Source: Stercoripulliclostridium_A sp964480195 (GTDB lineage Bacteria; Bacillota; Clostridia; Christensenellales; DTU072). From it: a DNA stretch of 14,199 bases. The translations under genes were made by a program, and so were the position numbers. The notes beneath the pieces were generated by a model, which had not been told where the DNA came from, made no database searches, and saw only the letters and a program-made list of their open reading frames with translations. Where the stretch lies: assembly GCA_964480195.1 (NCBI GenBank), contig CAYZOJ010000041.1, positions 1-14,199 of the forward strand. The letters are read 5' to 3'. Each line of letters starts with the position of its first letter. Within the stretch, counting starts at the first letter, position 1. Below, one piece after another: positions 4,671-12,862 of this stretch.

Positions 4671-5963
4671 ATGATGATAGAAATTAAAAGAGATTTATAC
4701 CTAAATCAATTGATAAATAAGCAAGGCAACGGAATGGTAAAAGTCGTTACTGGCATTAGAAGGTGCGGTAAAAGTTATTTGCTGTTTGAATTATTCCGTA
4801 AACACTTGTTATCCGTTGGTGTAAAGAATGAGCAAATCATTGCGCTTTCTTTGGACGATGACGATAATGAAGAATACTTAAATCCTACCAATCTTTCTAA
4901 ATATCTTAAATCAAAAATAACAAATGACGATGATATGTTTTACATCCTTTTGGACGAGGCTCAACTTGCCATCACCGAAGATGAATACAAAAGCAAAGGT
5001 ATGATTAAATTGTATGGCATTCTTAACAGCCTTTTAAGACGCAGAAATGTCGATATTTATATTACCGGTAGCAACTCAAAATTTTTGTCCTCCGATATTC
5101 TAACGGAGTTTAGGGGTCGTGGCGATGAAATTAGAGTACATCCCCTATCTTTTGCCGAATTTATGTCTGTTTACCAGGGAGATTCTTATGCCGGATACCG
5201 CGATTATTCGTTATACGGAGGGCTTCCTTATATAACCACGATGAAAACGGCGGAGGAAAAAATAAAATATTTAAGCAATCTCTTCAAAAGCACCTATTTA
5301 AGAGATATTATCGACAGAAACAATCTCAAAGGCGATGTCGTAATGGATGCTTTAGTTGATATATTAGCTTCCGACACAGCCACTCTGACAAATCCTACTA
5401 AATTAGCCAATAGCTTTGTTTCACACTCAATAAAAACAAACGCCAATACCGTTTCCGCTTATATCGATTATCTTATTGATGCATTTATCGTTTGTAAAGC
5501 CCAGAGATATAATATCAAAGGTAAAAAATATATCGGATCGCCTTTTAAGTATTACTTTGAAGATATGGGGTTGCGCAACGCAAGGTTAAACTTTAGACAG
5601 ATAGAGCCTTCCCATGCAATGGAAAATATTTTGTATAATGAACTATTGATGCGAGGATTTAACGTAGACATCGGCGTTGTAGAAAAATATACCAAAAACA
5701 GTAACGGACAGAATACGATTGCGCTTTTGGAAGTCGATTTCGTGTGCAATAAGGGTAGCCAACGCTATTATGTGCAATCGGCATATTCGATTCCCGACAG
5801 AGAAAAAATGGAACAGGAACAAGCCTCTCTCGATAGAATTGACGATTCTTATAAAAAGGTTATTGTCGTGCAAGACAATGTTGCACCATGGCATAACGAT
5901 AAAGGCTACCTAATCATCAATGTTTTGGACTTCTTGCTTAACCCAAACAGTTTGGAACTGTAA
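4671..5963 (+). CDS. AAA_14 / DUF4143 ATPase
   Basis: About 430 residues. The Walker A motif is GIRRCGKS (28-35), Walker B is YILLDEAQ (91-98), and a sensor-like ITGSNSKFLS follows at 131-140. All are typical of the AAA_14 domain. The C-terminal part has the DUF4143 signature: TYLRDIIDRN, YYFEDMGLRNARLNF, ENILYNELLMRGFNVDIG and EVDFVCNKG, where the last pieces form a restriction-endonuclease-like fold. The family is widespread in anaerobic bacteria and archaea, and its cellular role is not settled. GAGG at 4663-4666 supports the ATG at 4671 (or the next at 4674). An in-frame ATG at 4605 lies upstream of the predicted transcript start. The gene stands alone with its own promoter and terminator between two 38-bp repeats, beside the att site. 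Confidence 0.9.
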   Translation: MMIEIKRDLYLNQLINKQGNGMVKVVTGIRRCGKSYLLFELFRKHLLSVGVKNEQIIALSLDDDDNEEYLNPTNLSKYLKSKITNDDDMFYILLDEAQLAITEDEYKSKGMIKLYGILNSLLRRRNVDIYITGSNSKFLSSDILTEFRGRGDEIRVHPLSFAEFMSVYQGDSYAGYRDYSLYGGLPYITTMKTAEEKIKYLSNLFKSTYLRDIIDRNNLKGDVVMDALVDILASDTATLTNPTKLANSFVSHSIKTNANTVSAYIDYLIDAFIVCKAQRYNIKGKKYIGSPFKYYFEDMGLRNARLNFRQIEPSHAMENILYNELLMRGFNVDIGVVEKYTKNSNGQNTIALLEVDFVCNKGSQRYYVQSAYSIPDREKMEQEQASLDRIDDSYKKVIVVQDNVAPWHNDKGYLIINVLDFLLNPNSLEL

Positions 5964-5984
5964 CTAAAAGATACCGCTTACAAT

Positions 5985-6009
5985 AAGAGCACCCTTTGCG
6001 GGTGCTCTT
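5985..6009 (+). terminator. terminator after the ATPase gene
   Basis: AAGAGCACCC (5985-5994) pairs perfectly with GGGTGCTCTT (6000-6009) around TTTGC. The following tract is only moderately T-rich (GTTCATCTT). It lies 21 bases past the stop. Confidence 0.75.
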
Positions 6010-6028
6010 GTTCATCTTAGTGCGGTCG

Positions 6029-6066
6029 TTTAGCAAAAAGTCGGTCAACCGTAAAATTGCGAAACG
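6029..6066 (+). repeat. 38-bp direct repeat, copy 2
   Basis: This copy starts TTTAGCAAAAAGTCGG and differs from copy 1 (4626-4663) at three positions. It lies between the ATPase terminator and the end of the SH3-protein gene, so the two copies bracket the ATPase gene. Confidence 0.85.
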
Positions 6067-6103
6067 GTGCTTCCTTGTCTACCGTTTGTAGTCGCCGAGA
6101 CAA

Positions 6104-6751
6104 CTAAAACCTGCGTCGGGCGGAGAAGTGCTCTTTGTTCTTGCGGTAGTATAAAAGTACAAGGATAACTATTATCGTCGCTACCGTTACTACTCCGACT
6201 ATGAGCGCAATGGTTTGATTGAGAGATAAGCCCGAAGTAACGTTATCTTTATAAACATATCCGCTTTCACCGTCGAATACCACAAGATAGAAATCGGATC
6301 CCGTGTCTATAGCGTCCACTTCCAATCCGTCGCTTACTTCTTTTATAACTTTTCCGTCGCGACTCGGCGTCGCATAAACTTTTACGTCGTTCCCTACTTT
6401 GTCGGCTTTAATCTGCATCGACTTGACGGCGTATTCTTTCGCGCTACCCGTCGTATAAAGATAATCGCTGTTTACGTATCCCGTAAATTCGTTTACGGAT
6501 ACCTTAAAATAGGTTTTACCGTCAATGTCTTTCGACCCGAGAACGGTAACTTCTTGATTTTGAGTGAGCACTAAAACGACCTCGTTTAACGTTTCGTCCG
6601 CGTAAACAGGGACTCCGTTATGAAGAGAATACGCCTTTTCTTCGCTCGCAAACGCTATGCCCGACGGCATTAACGCTATCATAAACGCGAACATTAGGCT
6701 TAAAACGGCAATCGTCGCCGTCGCCTTTTTTAAGACTTTTATATTATCCAT
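6104..6751 (-). CDS. exported, membrane-anchored bacterial SH3-domain protein
   Basis: 215 residues. The N-terminus has a basic region, a hydrophobic stretch (about 11-30) and a plausible cleavage site after AFA (about residue 35). Two SH3b-like segments follow: one around 40-99 (VPVYADETLNEVVLVL...GYVNSDYLYT) and another around 124-172 (VKVYATPSRDGKVIKEV...GYVYKDNV). A second hydrophobic helix (about 178-201) is followed by a basic tail, YYRKNKEHFSARRRF. The domains would lie outside the membrane, where SH3b domains usually bind cell-wall peptides or glycans. No catalytic domain is present. The start overlaps the WG-repeat gene's end by 13 bases, with its ribosome binding site (GAGG) inside that gene, so translation is probably coupled. 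The partner and role are unknown. Confidence 0.8.
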   Translation of the reverse strand: MDNIKVLKKATATIAVLSLMFAFMIALMPSGIAFASEEKAYSLHNGVPVYADETLNEVVLVLTQNQEVTVLGSKDIDGKTYFKVSVNEFTGYVNSDYLYTTGSAKEYAVKSMQIKADKVGNDVKVYATPSRDGKVIKEVSDGLEVDAIDTGSDFYLVVFDGESGYVYKDNVTSGLSLNQTIALIVGVVTVATIIVILVLLYYRKNKEHFSARRRF

Positions 6752-7713
6752 CTTACCTCGTTAGGATTCGCTATATTGAGCTCTCCCCATTTCCCGAGAC
6801 GCTTTACTCTGCAACCGCCGTCGATAACATACGTGCCCGCATCGTAAATGAACGGCACGACAACGTTGTTGTCGGTATCTATATATCCGCAGTTTTCGCC
6901 TTTGTATACGCATGCGTATCCCTCGCTGAAACTTACGGCGGTATCGTACATTATGGGAATTACGACGTTGCCGTGTCTGTCGATAAAGCCGAAACGCTCG
7001 TTCCTTTCGACACAACAGAGATCTTCTTTGAACATAAACACGTCGTCGTACTCCGGCGTTATTACTTCCTTGCCGTCGCGCGTCGCGAACCCCCATTTAC
7101 CGTTTTTGTTTATCTTGACGTATATGTCGACGGGATGAGAAACCTCGACCTTTTTGGGACGCATTTTTTCACGCTCCTCTTTGGTACGCTTTTCGCTTAT
7201 ACCGTCGGGATTCCATATACGCTTGTTTTCTCTTTGCGGTTTGTTTTGTTTTTTGTCGCGATTGTTTACGCGATTATTGTCTTTTCCGGCACCTGCCTGA
7301 ACGTCCCGCCTTTCTTGCTGTTTGACGTTCTTGCGTTCCCTTGTCTTTGCGGTGTCTTTGTCGGCAGAAACTTCTTCCGTCTGCTTTTCCGTAGCAGGTT
7401 TTTCCGTGGCGGGCGCGGGCGGTTTAAGGCGCAGACGCTTATCGTTCAACGCGCTTTTGAGTTCGCCCAAATTGCGCTTGTCGAACGTGGGTATACGATA
7501 AAAATCCTTGTCCTCTCTTCTGACTATATCGAACACGGTATTAAGACCTGCTCCGGTGATTTTGGCGGCGACAGGCTCGGAAAGTTTAAGATAGCTTACG
7601 GGTTGACCGAGTATTTCCGCAGAATACGGCGGAATATAGCTTTCGTCGAGATAACTCTTTTTCTTTTTATTATTGGATTTACGTCTGTTATTGTTAGGAT
7701 TATTGTTGGGCAT
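6739..7713 (-). CDS. RNA polymerase alpha-CTD-like / WG-repeat protein
   Basis: 324 residues. After an Asn/Lys-rich start, residues 36-90 (YLKLSEPVAAKITGAGLNTVFDIV...IPTFDKRNLGELKSAL) resemble the helix-hairpin-helix C-terminal domain of RpoA. A charged, probably disordered linker (about 92-192) follows. Then come WG repeats: KNGKWGFATRDGKEVITPEY, RFGFIDRHGNVVIPIMYD, CGYIDTDNNVVVPFIYD and a degenerate LGKWGELN. WG repeats form small beta propeller-like units that usually mediate protein contacts. There is no signal peptide, so it should be cytoplasmic. The start has no evident ribosome binding site. It sits 46 bases after hydA across an 11-bp hairpin and overlaps the SH3-protein gene downstream. 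Function is unknown. The domain calls are by pattern only, and the alpha-CTD one is the less certain. Confidence 0.75.
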   Translation of the reverse strand: MPNNNPNNNRRKSNNKKKKSYLDESYIPPYSAEILGQPVSYLKLSEPVAAKITGAGLNTVFDIVRREDKDFYRIPTFDKRNLGELKSALNDKRLRLKPPAPATEKPATEKQTEEVSADKDTAKTRERKNVKQQERRDVQAGAGKDNNRVNNRDKKQNKPQRENKRIWNPDGISEKRTKEEREKMRPKKVEVSHPVDIYVKINKNGKWGFATRDGKEVITPEYDDVFMFKEDLCCVERNERFGFIDRHGNVVIPIMYDTAVSFSEGYACVYKGENCGYIDTDNNVVVPFIYDAGTYVIDGGCRVKRLGKWGELNIANPNEVRWII

Positions 7714-7724
7714 CGTTTTTTGGA

Positions 7725-7752
7725 GAGCGCGACCGCTTAAACGGTCGCGCTC
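7725..7752. terminator. strong hairpin after hydA, without a T tract
   Basis: GAGCGCGACCG (7725-7735) pairs perfectly with CGGTCGCGCTC (7742-7752). On the minus strand, the direction of hydA transcription, it is followed by TCCAAAAAACG, so the T run of a normal terminator is missing. It could be an RNA-stability element protecting the hydrogenase message, or an inefficient terminator that lowers expression of the two genes downstream. Confidence 0.5.
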
Positions 7753-7759
7753 ATAAATT

Positions 7760-9508
7760 TTAGTACTTTTTCCTTGCTACGTAAGAAGTATGCAAGATTT
7801 CGTGTGCCTTGTGGCTGTTGGGCTCGCCGAGGTAAGTATCGTAGAGCTCTTTGATAACGGGGTTCTCGTGGCTCTTGCGGAGCTTCATGCTCGCGTCGGC
7901 GTTGTAAATCGCGCGCGCGCGGAGACCCTTAATATCGGTGTAGTTACGCTCGTAACCGCTCTTGATGGGTTGTCCGCCACCGTTTACGCAACCGCCGGGA
8001 CAGCTCATGATCTCGATGAACTGATAGTCGGCTTCGCCGTTCTTGATCTTCTCCATAAGAACTTTTGCATTGGCAAGACCGCTTGCAACAGCGACTTTAA
8101 TCTCTTTTCCTGCCAAAGTTACGGTAGCTTCTTTGATACCTTGAGTACCGCGTACATCGTGGTATTCTACCTTATCGAGGCTCTTGCCTTCGAGAACGTC
8201 GGCGAGGGTGCGGAGAGCAGCTTCCATAACACCGCCGGTAACACCGAAGATAAGACCTGCGCCGGAGGAAATTCCGAGAGGTGCGTCGAACGTGCCGTCT
8301 TCGAGTTCTTCGAAAATGATACCTTCGAGCTTGATGAGTTTTGCAAGTTCTCTGGTCGTAAGGGTGATGTCGATATCCGGAACGCCTGCCGCGGATTGGT
8401 CGGGACGACCTTTTTCGAACTTCTTAGCGGTACAAGGCATTACGCTTACGACTACGATGTCTTTGGGATCGATACCGAGCTTTTCTGCATAGTAAGTCTT
8501 GCATACCGCGCCGAACATTTGTTGCGGAGATTTGCAAGTGGAGAGGTTCGGGATGAGTTCGGGATAGTTATGCTCTACATACTTAATCCAAGCGGGAGAG
8601 CAACTGGTCATCATCGGGAGAGTACCGCCGTTGTTAAGACGGTTGAGGAACTCGGTGCCTTCTTCCATAATGGTAAGGTCTGCGCTGAAGTCTACGTCGA
8701 ACACGTCGTCGAAACCGAGCTTACGGAGAGCGGTAACCATTTTGCCTTCGACGTTGGAGCCGACGGGGTAACCGAATTCTTCACCAAGACCGACTCTTAC
8801 GGCGGGAGCGGTAGCTACTACTACGCGCTTGGTAGGATCTGCGATTGCTTGGAGAACGTCGTCGATTTCTTCTCTTTCGTGCAAAGCGCCTACGGGGCAA
8901 GCGGAGATACATTGTCCGCAACCTACGCACGGAGAATCTGCGAGGTCTTTTTCGAACGCACAGCCGATATGGGTATCGAAACCGCGAGCATTGGTACCTA
9001 TAACGGAGATTCCTTGATAGTTACGGCAAGCAGCTACGCAACGACGGCAGAGCACGCACTTGTTGTTATCTCTGACGATATACGGGGTGGTGGTGTCGAG
9101 GTTGAAGTGATTTACGGCACCGCTGTAACGATGGCTGTCACAGTGCAACTCTTCGGCAAGGCGTTGGAGTTCGCAATTTCTGTTACGTACGCAAGAGAGG
9201 CAGTTTTGATCGTGATCGGAGAGGATGAGCTCAACCGTGGTACGACGAGCGTCGAGGACTCTCTTGGTGTTGGTGTAAACTTCCATACCCTCGTTTACGG
9301 GATATACGCAAGCCGCAACGAGAGATCTTGCCTTTTTGACTTCGACTACGCAAACACGACATGCGCCTATTGCGTTGATATCGCGGAGGTAGCAAAGAGT
9401 GGGGATTCTGATACCGACGGATTTTGCCGCATCGAGAATAGTGGTACCCTCGGGAACGGTAACGTCTTTATCGTTTATTTTAAGATTAACCATTTTGACT
9501 TCTTCCAT
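7760..9508 (-). CDS. hydA: [FeFe] hydrogenase catalytic subunit, bifurcating type (HydA/HndD)
   Basis: 582 residues. Clusters appear in the order of the long M3-type enzymes: a [2Fe-2S] ferredoxin domain (C39, C50, C53, C67), a His-Cys3 [4Fe-4S] site (H99, C103, C106, C112) and two [4Fe-4S] sites (C151/154/157/161 and C194/197/200/204). The H-cluster domain follows, with motifs TSCSPAW (301-307), MPCTAKKFE (358-366) and EIMSCPGGCVNGGGQP (499-514). It makes or oxidises H2. With the two upstream genes it should form the HydABC complex, which links H2 to ferredoxin and NAD(P)H together by flavin-based electron bifurcation. The first motif has Ser where the textbook form has a second Cys. AGGAGG eight bases upstream fixes the start, 12 bases after hydB. 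Maturases are not in the window. Confidence 0.96.
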   Translation of the reverse strand: MEEVKMVNLKINDKDVTVPEGTTILDAAKSVGIRIPTLCYLRDINAIGACRVCVVEVKKARSLVAACVYPVNEGMEVYTNTKRVLDARRTTVELILSDHDQNCLSCVRNRNCELQRLAEELHCDSHRYSGAVNHFNLDTTTPYIVRDNNKCVLCRRCVAACRNYQGISVIGTNARGFDTHIGCAFEKDLADSPCVGCGQCISACPVGALHEREEIDDVLQAIADPTKRVVVATAPAVRVGLGEEFGYPVGSNVEGKMVTALRKLGFDDVFDVDFSADLTIMEEGTEFLNRLNNGGTLPMMTSCSPAWIKYVEHNYPELIPNLSTCKSPQQMFGAVCKTYYAEKLGIDPKDIVVVSVMPCTAKKFEKGRPDQSAAGVPDIDITLTTRELAKLIKLEGIIFEELEDGTFDAPLGISSGAGLIFGVTGGVMEAALRTLADVLEGKSLDKVEYHDVRGTQGIKEATVTLAGKEIKVAVASGLANAKVLMEKIKNGEADYQFIEIMSCPGGCVNGGGQPIKSGYERNYTDIKGLRARAIYNADASMKLRKSHENPVIKELYDTYLGEPNSHKAHEILHTSYVARKKY

Positions 9509-9520
9509 TATTGTAACCTC

Positions 9521-11407
9521 CTATTTCTTGACGATCGCATGGAATTTGCAGTTGTTCAAGCAAACACCGCACTTGATGCACTTGTCTTGATCGATGGTGT
9601 GCAGTTGTCTTACGGCACCGCTGATGGCGTTGACCGGGCAGTTACGTGCGCAAAGCGTGCAACCTTTACAATCGTCGGTGATATGGTAAGAGAGGAGAGC
9701 TTTACATACGCCTGCGGGGCACTTCTTGTCTACGATATGAGCAACGTACTCGTCGCGGAAATAACGGAGAGTGGAAAGTACCGGGTTCGGAGCGGTTTGT
9801 CCGAGTCCGCAAAGCGCGTTATCCTTAATATAATAGCAGAGCTTTTCCATCTCGTCGAGATCTTGGAGAGTGCCTTTACCGGAAGTGATCTTGTCGAGGT
9901 ACTCGAGAAGTCTGGTCGTACCTATACGGCAAGGAGTGCACTTACCACAGCTTTCGTCCTTGGTGAACTCGAGGAAGAACTTGGCGATATCGACCATGCA
10001 GTTGTCTTCGTCCATAACGATAAGACCGCCGGAACCCATGATGGAACCGATAGCCGCAAGGTTTTCGTAATCGATCGGAACGTCGAAGTGCTCTGCGGGG
10101 ATGCAACCGCCGGAAGGTCCGCCGGTCTGAGCGGCTTTGAACTTTTTGCCGTTAGGTATACCGCCACCGATGTCTTCGATAACGGTGCGGAGGGTGGTGC
10201 CCATCGGGATTTCGACAAGACCGGTATTTACGATCTTACCGCCGAGAGCGAATACCTTGGTGCCCTTGCTCTTTTCGGTACCCATGGAAGCGAACCAGTC
10301 GGCTCCGTTGAGGATGATTTGAGCGATGTTGGCATAAGTTTCGACGTTGTTGAGAACGGTCGGTTTTGCGAAAAGACCTTTGTCCGCGGGGAACGGAGGA
10401 CGAGGACGAGGCTCGCCACGCTTGCCTTCGATAGAAGTCATAAGAGCGGTTTCTTCACCGCAAACGAATGCGCCGGAGCCCAAACGAATGCCGAGATCGA
10501 AGCTGAAGCCCTTACCGAGTATATCCTTACCGAGTAAGCCGTATTCCTCTGCTTGTTGAATTGCTATTCTCATTCTTTGAACAGCGATCGGGTACTCTGC
10601 ACGAACGTAAATATAACCTTGGGTTGCGCCGATAGCGTATGCGGCTATTGCCATAGCCTCGATTACAGCGTGCGGGTCGCCTTCCAAAATACTTCTGTCC
10701 ATAAACGCGCCGGGGTCGCCTTCGTCGGCGTTGCAGCATACGTATTTGATGCCGGTTTCGTCGGGAGTAGCGTTACGGCAGAACTGCCATTTGAGTCCGG
10801 TCGGGAAGCCCGCACCGCCTCTTCCGCGAAGTCCGCTCGCCTTTACGACGTCGATGACTTCTTGGGGTTGCATGCCCTCGAGAACCTTAATGAGAGCTTG
10901 ATAACCGTCGAACGCGATGTATTCGTCTATGTTTTCGGGATTGATTCTACCGCAGTTACGAAGCGCAACGCGGGTTTGTCTATGATAGAAATTGCTTTCG
11001 CCCAAAGAGTGGACGATTTCTTCGGTCTTATGATCCTTGTAGAGGAGTCTTTCGACCTGGTTACCGTTTACGAGGTGCTCGGTTACGATTTCGGCAACGT
11101 CGCTGACCTTTACACAGCTGTAGAAGGAACCCTCGGGATAAACTATGACGATGGGACCTACCGCGCAAAGACCGAAGCAACCGGTTTTAACGAGCAATAT
11201 GTCGTCGGTAAGGTTGTTTTCTTGGAGCCTTGCCACGAACTCGTCATAAATCTCGGAGCTGTGGTTGGAATGGCATCCGGTACCGCCACAAACCAAAACG
11301 GTATTTTTATATTTGGATTCAGCCACTGCCTGCCCTGCCGCTTCGCGGTTGGCTATGTGGGACCTCATCTGTTCTCTAATAGCATTAATGTCGGCAATCG
11401 ACTTCAT
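9521..11407 (-). CDS. hydB: NuoF-like subunit of the bifurcating hydrogenase (HydB/HndC)
   Basis: 628 residues. An N-terminal thioredoxin-like [2Fe-2S] domain (C40, C45, C77, C81) is followed by the NuoF core. The core has GLRGRGGAGFPTGLKW (192-207) and CNADEGDPGAFMDR (225-238) for FMN and NAD(H), an SLBB region, and ESCGKCTPCRIG binding a [4Fe-4S] cluster. The C-terminus has two ferredoxin-type sites, CKGCTLCARNCP and CIKCGVCLNNC. This full set of domains distinguishes HydB/HndC from respiratory NuoF. The subunit carries the flavin at which electrons from NAD(P)H and ferredoxin are split or merged. GGAGGT seven bases before the ATG fixes the start. It lies between hydC and hydA with short gaps of 38 and 12 bases, clearly one operon. 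Confidence 0.96.
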   Translation of the reverse strand: MKSIADINAIREQMRSHIANREAAGQAVAESKYKNTVLVCGGTGCHSNHSSEIYDEFVARLQENNLTDDILLVKTGCFGLCAVGPIVIVYPEGSFYSCVKVSDVAEIVTEHLVNGNQVERLLYKDHKTEEIVHSLGESNFYHRQTRVALRNCGRINPENIDEYIAFDGYQALIKVLEGMQPQEVIDVVKASGLRGRGGAGFPTGLKWQFCRNATPDETGIKYVCCNADEGDPGAFMDRSILEGDPHAVIEAMAIAAYAIGATQGYIYVRAEYPIAVQRMRIAIQQAEEYGLLGKDILGKGFSFDLGIRLGSGAFVCGEETALMTSIEGKRGEPRPRPPFPADKGLFAKPTVLNNVETYANIAQIILNGADWFASMGTEKSKGTKVFALGGKIVNTGLVEIPMGTTLRTVIEDIGGGIPNGKKFKAAQTGGPSGGCIPAEHFDVPIDYENLAAIGSIMGSGGLIVMDEDNCMVDIAKFFLEFTKDESCGKCTPCRIGTTRLLEYLDKITSGKGTLQDLDEMEKLCYYIKDNALCGLGQTAPNPVLSTLRYFRDEYVAHIVDKKCPAGVCKALLSYHITDDCKGCTLCARNCPVNAISGAVRQLHTIDQDKCIKCGVCLNNCKFHAIVKK

Positions 11408-11445
11408 TTAATGTACCTCCGTTTATACTTTGATAGAATCAAGCT

Positions 11446-11943
11446 CTAAACATATTGCTTGATGATTGCGTCAAGCTGGTTGGTCGTGAGCTTGCCGTAC
11501 ACATTGGAGTTGACCGTCATGACGGGAGCAAGACCGCAGCAACCTATGCAACGAGTCTCGGCAAGGCTTACCCTACCGTCCGACGTGCACTCGCCGGCTT
11601 CTATACCGAGCTTGGTCTTGAGAGCGTTTACGATATCGCCCGAACCCTTGACGTAACAAGCCGTTCCGAGGCAAACCGCGAACTCGTACTTACCGCGCGG
11701 ATTGAGAGTGAACTGCGAATAGAACGTGGCTACGCCGAATACTTCTTCCAAAGAAACGCCGAGAGCGTCGGCAATCTTTTCTTGTACTTCGATGGGCAGA
11801 TAACCGTAGATTTCCTGCGCAGACTGGAGAGCCGGCATAAGACCGCCGGGTAAGGTTTTAAGTTCCGCGAGCTTAGCGTCGAGGAGAGCTTCCTGTTCCG
11901 GGGTTCCGGCAAATGCGACTTTGGTTAATTTTATCTTTGCCAT
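11446..11943 (-). CDS. hydC: NuoE-like [2Fe-2S] subunit (HydC/HndA)
   Basis: 165 residues from MAKIKLTKV. The family signature is complete: PGGLMPALQSAQEIYGYLP, the helix GVSLEEVFGVATFYSQF, then the thioredoxin-like domain with CLGTAC and, further on, TRCIGCCGLAP. These supply four Cys for a [2Fe-2S] cluster. In the HydABC complex this subunit passes electrons near the flavin of HydB. It is the first gene of the hydrogenase operon. The start at 11943 has GGAGG four bases upstream. A possible longer start at 11979 would coincide with the predicted transcription start and has no ribosome binding site, so the shorter form is chosen. Confidence 0.93.
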   Translation of the reverse strand: MAKIKLTKVAFAGTPEQEALLDAKLAELKTLPGGLMPALQSAQEIYGYLPIEVQEKIADALGVSLEEVFGVATFYSQFTLNPRGKYEFAVCLGTACYVKGSGDIVNALKTKLGIEAGECTSDGRVSLAETRCIGCCGLAPVMTVNSNVYGKLTTNQLDAIIKQYV

Positions 11944-11975
11944 GATTCCTCCAAAGAAAGATGATTTAGTGCTTT

Positions 11976-12014
11976 GCACGTACGTATTATAACATACGTG
12001 CGCGCAAAAAGGAA
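11976..12014 (-). promoter_or_regulatory. hydrogenase operon promoter with inverted repeat
   Basis: On the minus strand TATAAT (11991-11986) is a perfect -10. The -35 at the 17-bp position (TTCCTT, 12014-12009) is weak. The -10 is centred between arms of an inverted repeat, GCACGTA (11976-11982) and TACGTGC (11995-12001). A weak -35 plus a palindrome over the -10 suggests regulation. The repeat does not match the Rex consensus that I know, so the regulator is unidentified. Confidence 0.55.
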
Positions 12015-12048
12015 ATACTATTTGAAGATTTTATATATAAATTTATAA

Positions 12049-12076
12049 CGGCACATATCTAAGAAGATATATGCCG
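12049..12076 (-). terminator. probable terminator after nadE
   Basis: CGGCACATATCT (12049-12060) pairs with AGATATATGCCG (12065-12076) with one imperfect pair and an AAGA loop. On the minus strand it is followed by TTATAAATTTATATATAAAA, which is AT-rich rather than a pure T run. It lies 48 bases after the nadE stop and separates it from the hydrogenase promoter. Confidence 0.5.
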
Positions 12077-12124
12077 TCTGAAATCAAACATATTCGGAGC
12101 TAAAACTCTAAAAAATCGGTTCGG

Positions 12125-12853
12125 CTATCTGGGGTAAACCCTGCCGAGATGTTTTTTGTGAGCAGATCTACGTTTAGCGCTTTCGATTTTCTCTTTAACT
12201 TCGGGAGTAGCTTCGCCGGTAAGGATGTATCTGTCGAGATCGGCGTACGTAACGCCCATTTCCTGCTCGTCGGTCTGACCTTCAAACAGTGCTGCGGAAG
12301 GCGCCTTTTCGATTATCGAAAGCGGACACTCGAGGTAGCGGAGAAGCTTATATATCTCTTCGACGGTAAGATCGCCTATCGGGTTAAGGTCGTATGCGCC
12401 GTCCCCCCACTTTGTAAAGTATCCCATCGTTACTTCGCTCCTGTTTCCCGTTCCGGCTACGAGATAGCCTTTGCGTTGCGCGTAATTGTATAAGGTTATC
12501 ATTCTGAGTCGCGGGTTCATATTGGCGTACGCCATGGGATTTTGGTTTTCGTCGAGGTCCTCGACGAGATTACGGAAACATTCCTTTACCGGGGTAAGGT
12601 CGACTTCCAAAGTCTTAATATCGTATTTTTCGCACAAGAGAATGGCGTCGTCTTTGTCTTCCGTATAATTCCTCTTGGACTCGCAAGGCATTATTATGCC
12701 GGTTACGTTAGGAGTCGCCATACGGCAGAGTATACCGACTATCGCGGAATCCTTGCCTCCGCTCATGCCGAGGACGATGCCTTTCGCTCCGCTCTCTTCG
12801 AGCATTTCTTTTATCCACGCCACGCGTGCCATGATTTCTTTTTGAAGTTCCAT
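12125..12853 (-). CDS. nadE: ammonia-dependent NAD+ synthetase
   Basis: 242 residues, the size of the glutaminase-free NadE. It adenylates nicotinate-adenine dinucleotide and amidates it with ammonia, the last step of NAD+ synthesis. The ATP pyrophosphatase loop reads GMSGGKDSAIVG (29-40). Further family landmarks are GTGNRSEVTMGYFTKWGDGAYDLNPIGDLTVEEIY (about 134-168) and the C-terminal SAKRRSAHKKHLGR. GGAGA five bases upstream fixes the start. It begins nine bases after the ung stop, with the ribosome binding site overlapping that stop, so the two genes form an operon. The neighbourhood with an NAD(P)H-using hydrogenase is suggestive but probably accidental. Confidence 0.95.
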   Translation of the reverse strand: MELQKEIMARVAWIKEMLEESGAKGIVLGMSGGKDSAIVGILCRMATPNVTGIIMPCESKRNYTEDKDDAILLCEKYDIKTLEVDLTPVKECFRNLVEDLDENQNPMAYANMNPRLRMITLYNYAQRKGYLVAGTGNRSEVTMGYFTKWGDGAYDLNPIGDLTVEEIYKLLRYLECPLSIIEKAPSAALFEGQTDEQEMGVTYADLDRYILTGEATPEVKEKIESAKRRSAHKKHLGRVYPR

Positions 12854-12862
12854 ACGATTCTC

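Noticed and set aside
7790..10537. A 915-codon open frame on the plus strand across hydA and hydB
   Set aside because: It is an exact antisense shadow of two certain hydrogenase genes, crosses their boundary and has no domain likeness. It arises from codon bias of the true genes.
11944..11979. Upstream ATG extending HydC by 12 residues
   Set aside because: It coincides with the predicted transcription start and lacks a ribosome binding site. The ATG at 11943 has GGAGG and matches family N-termini.
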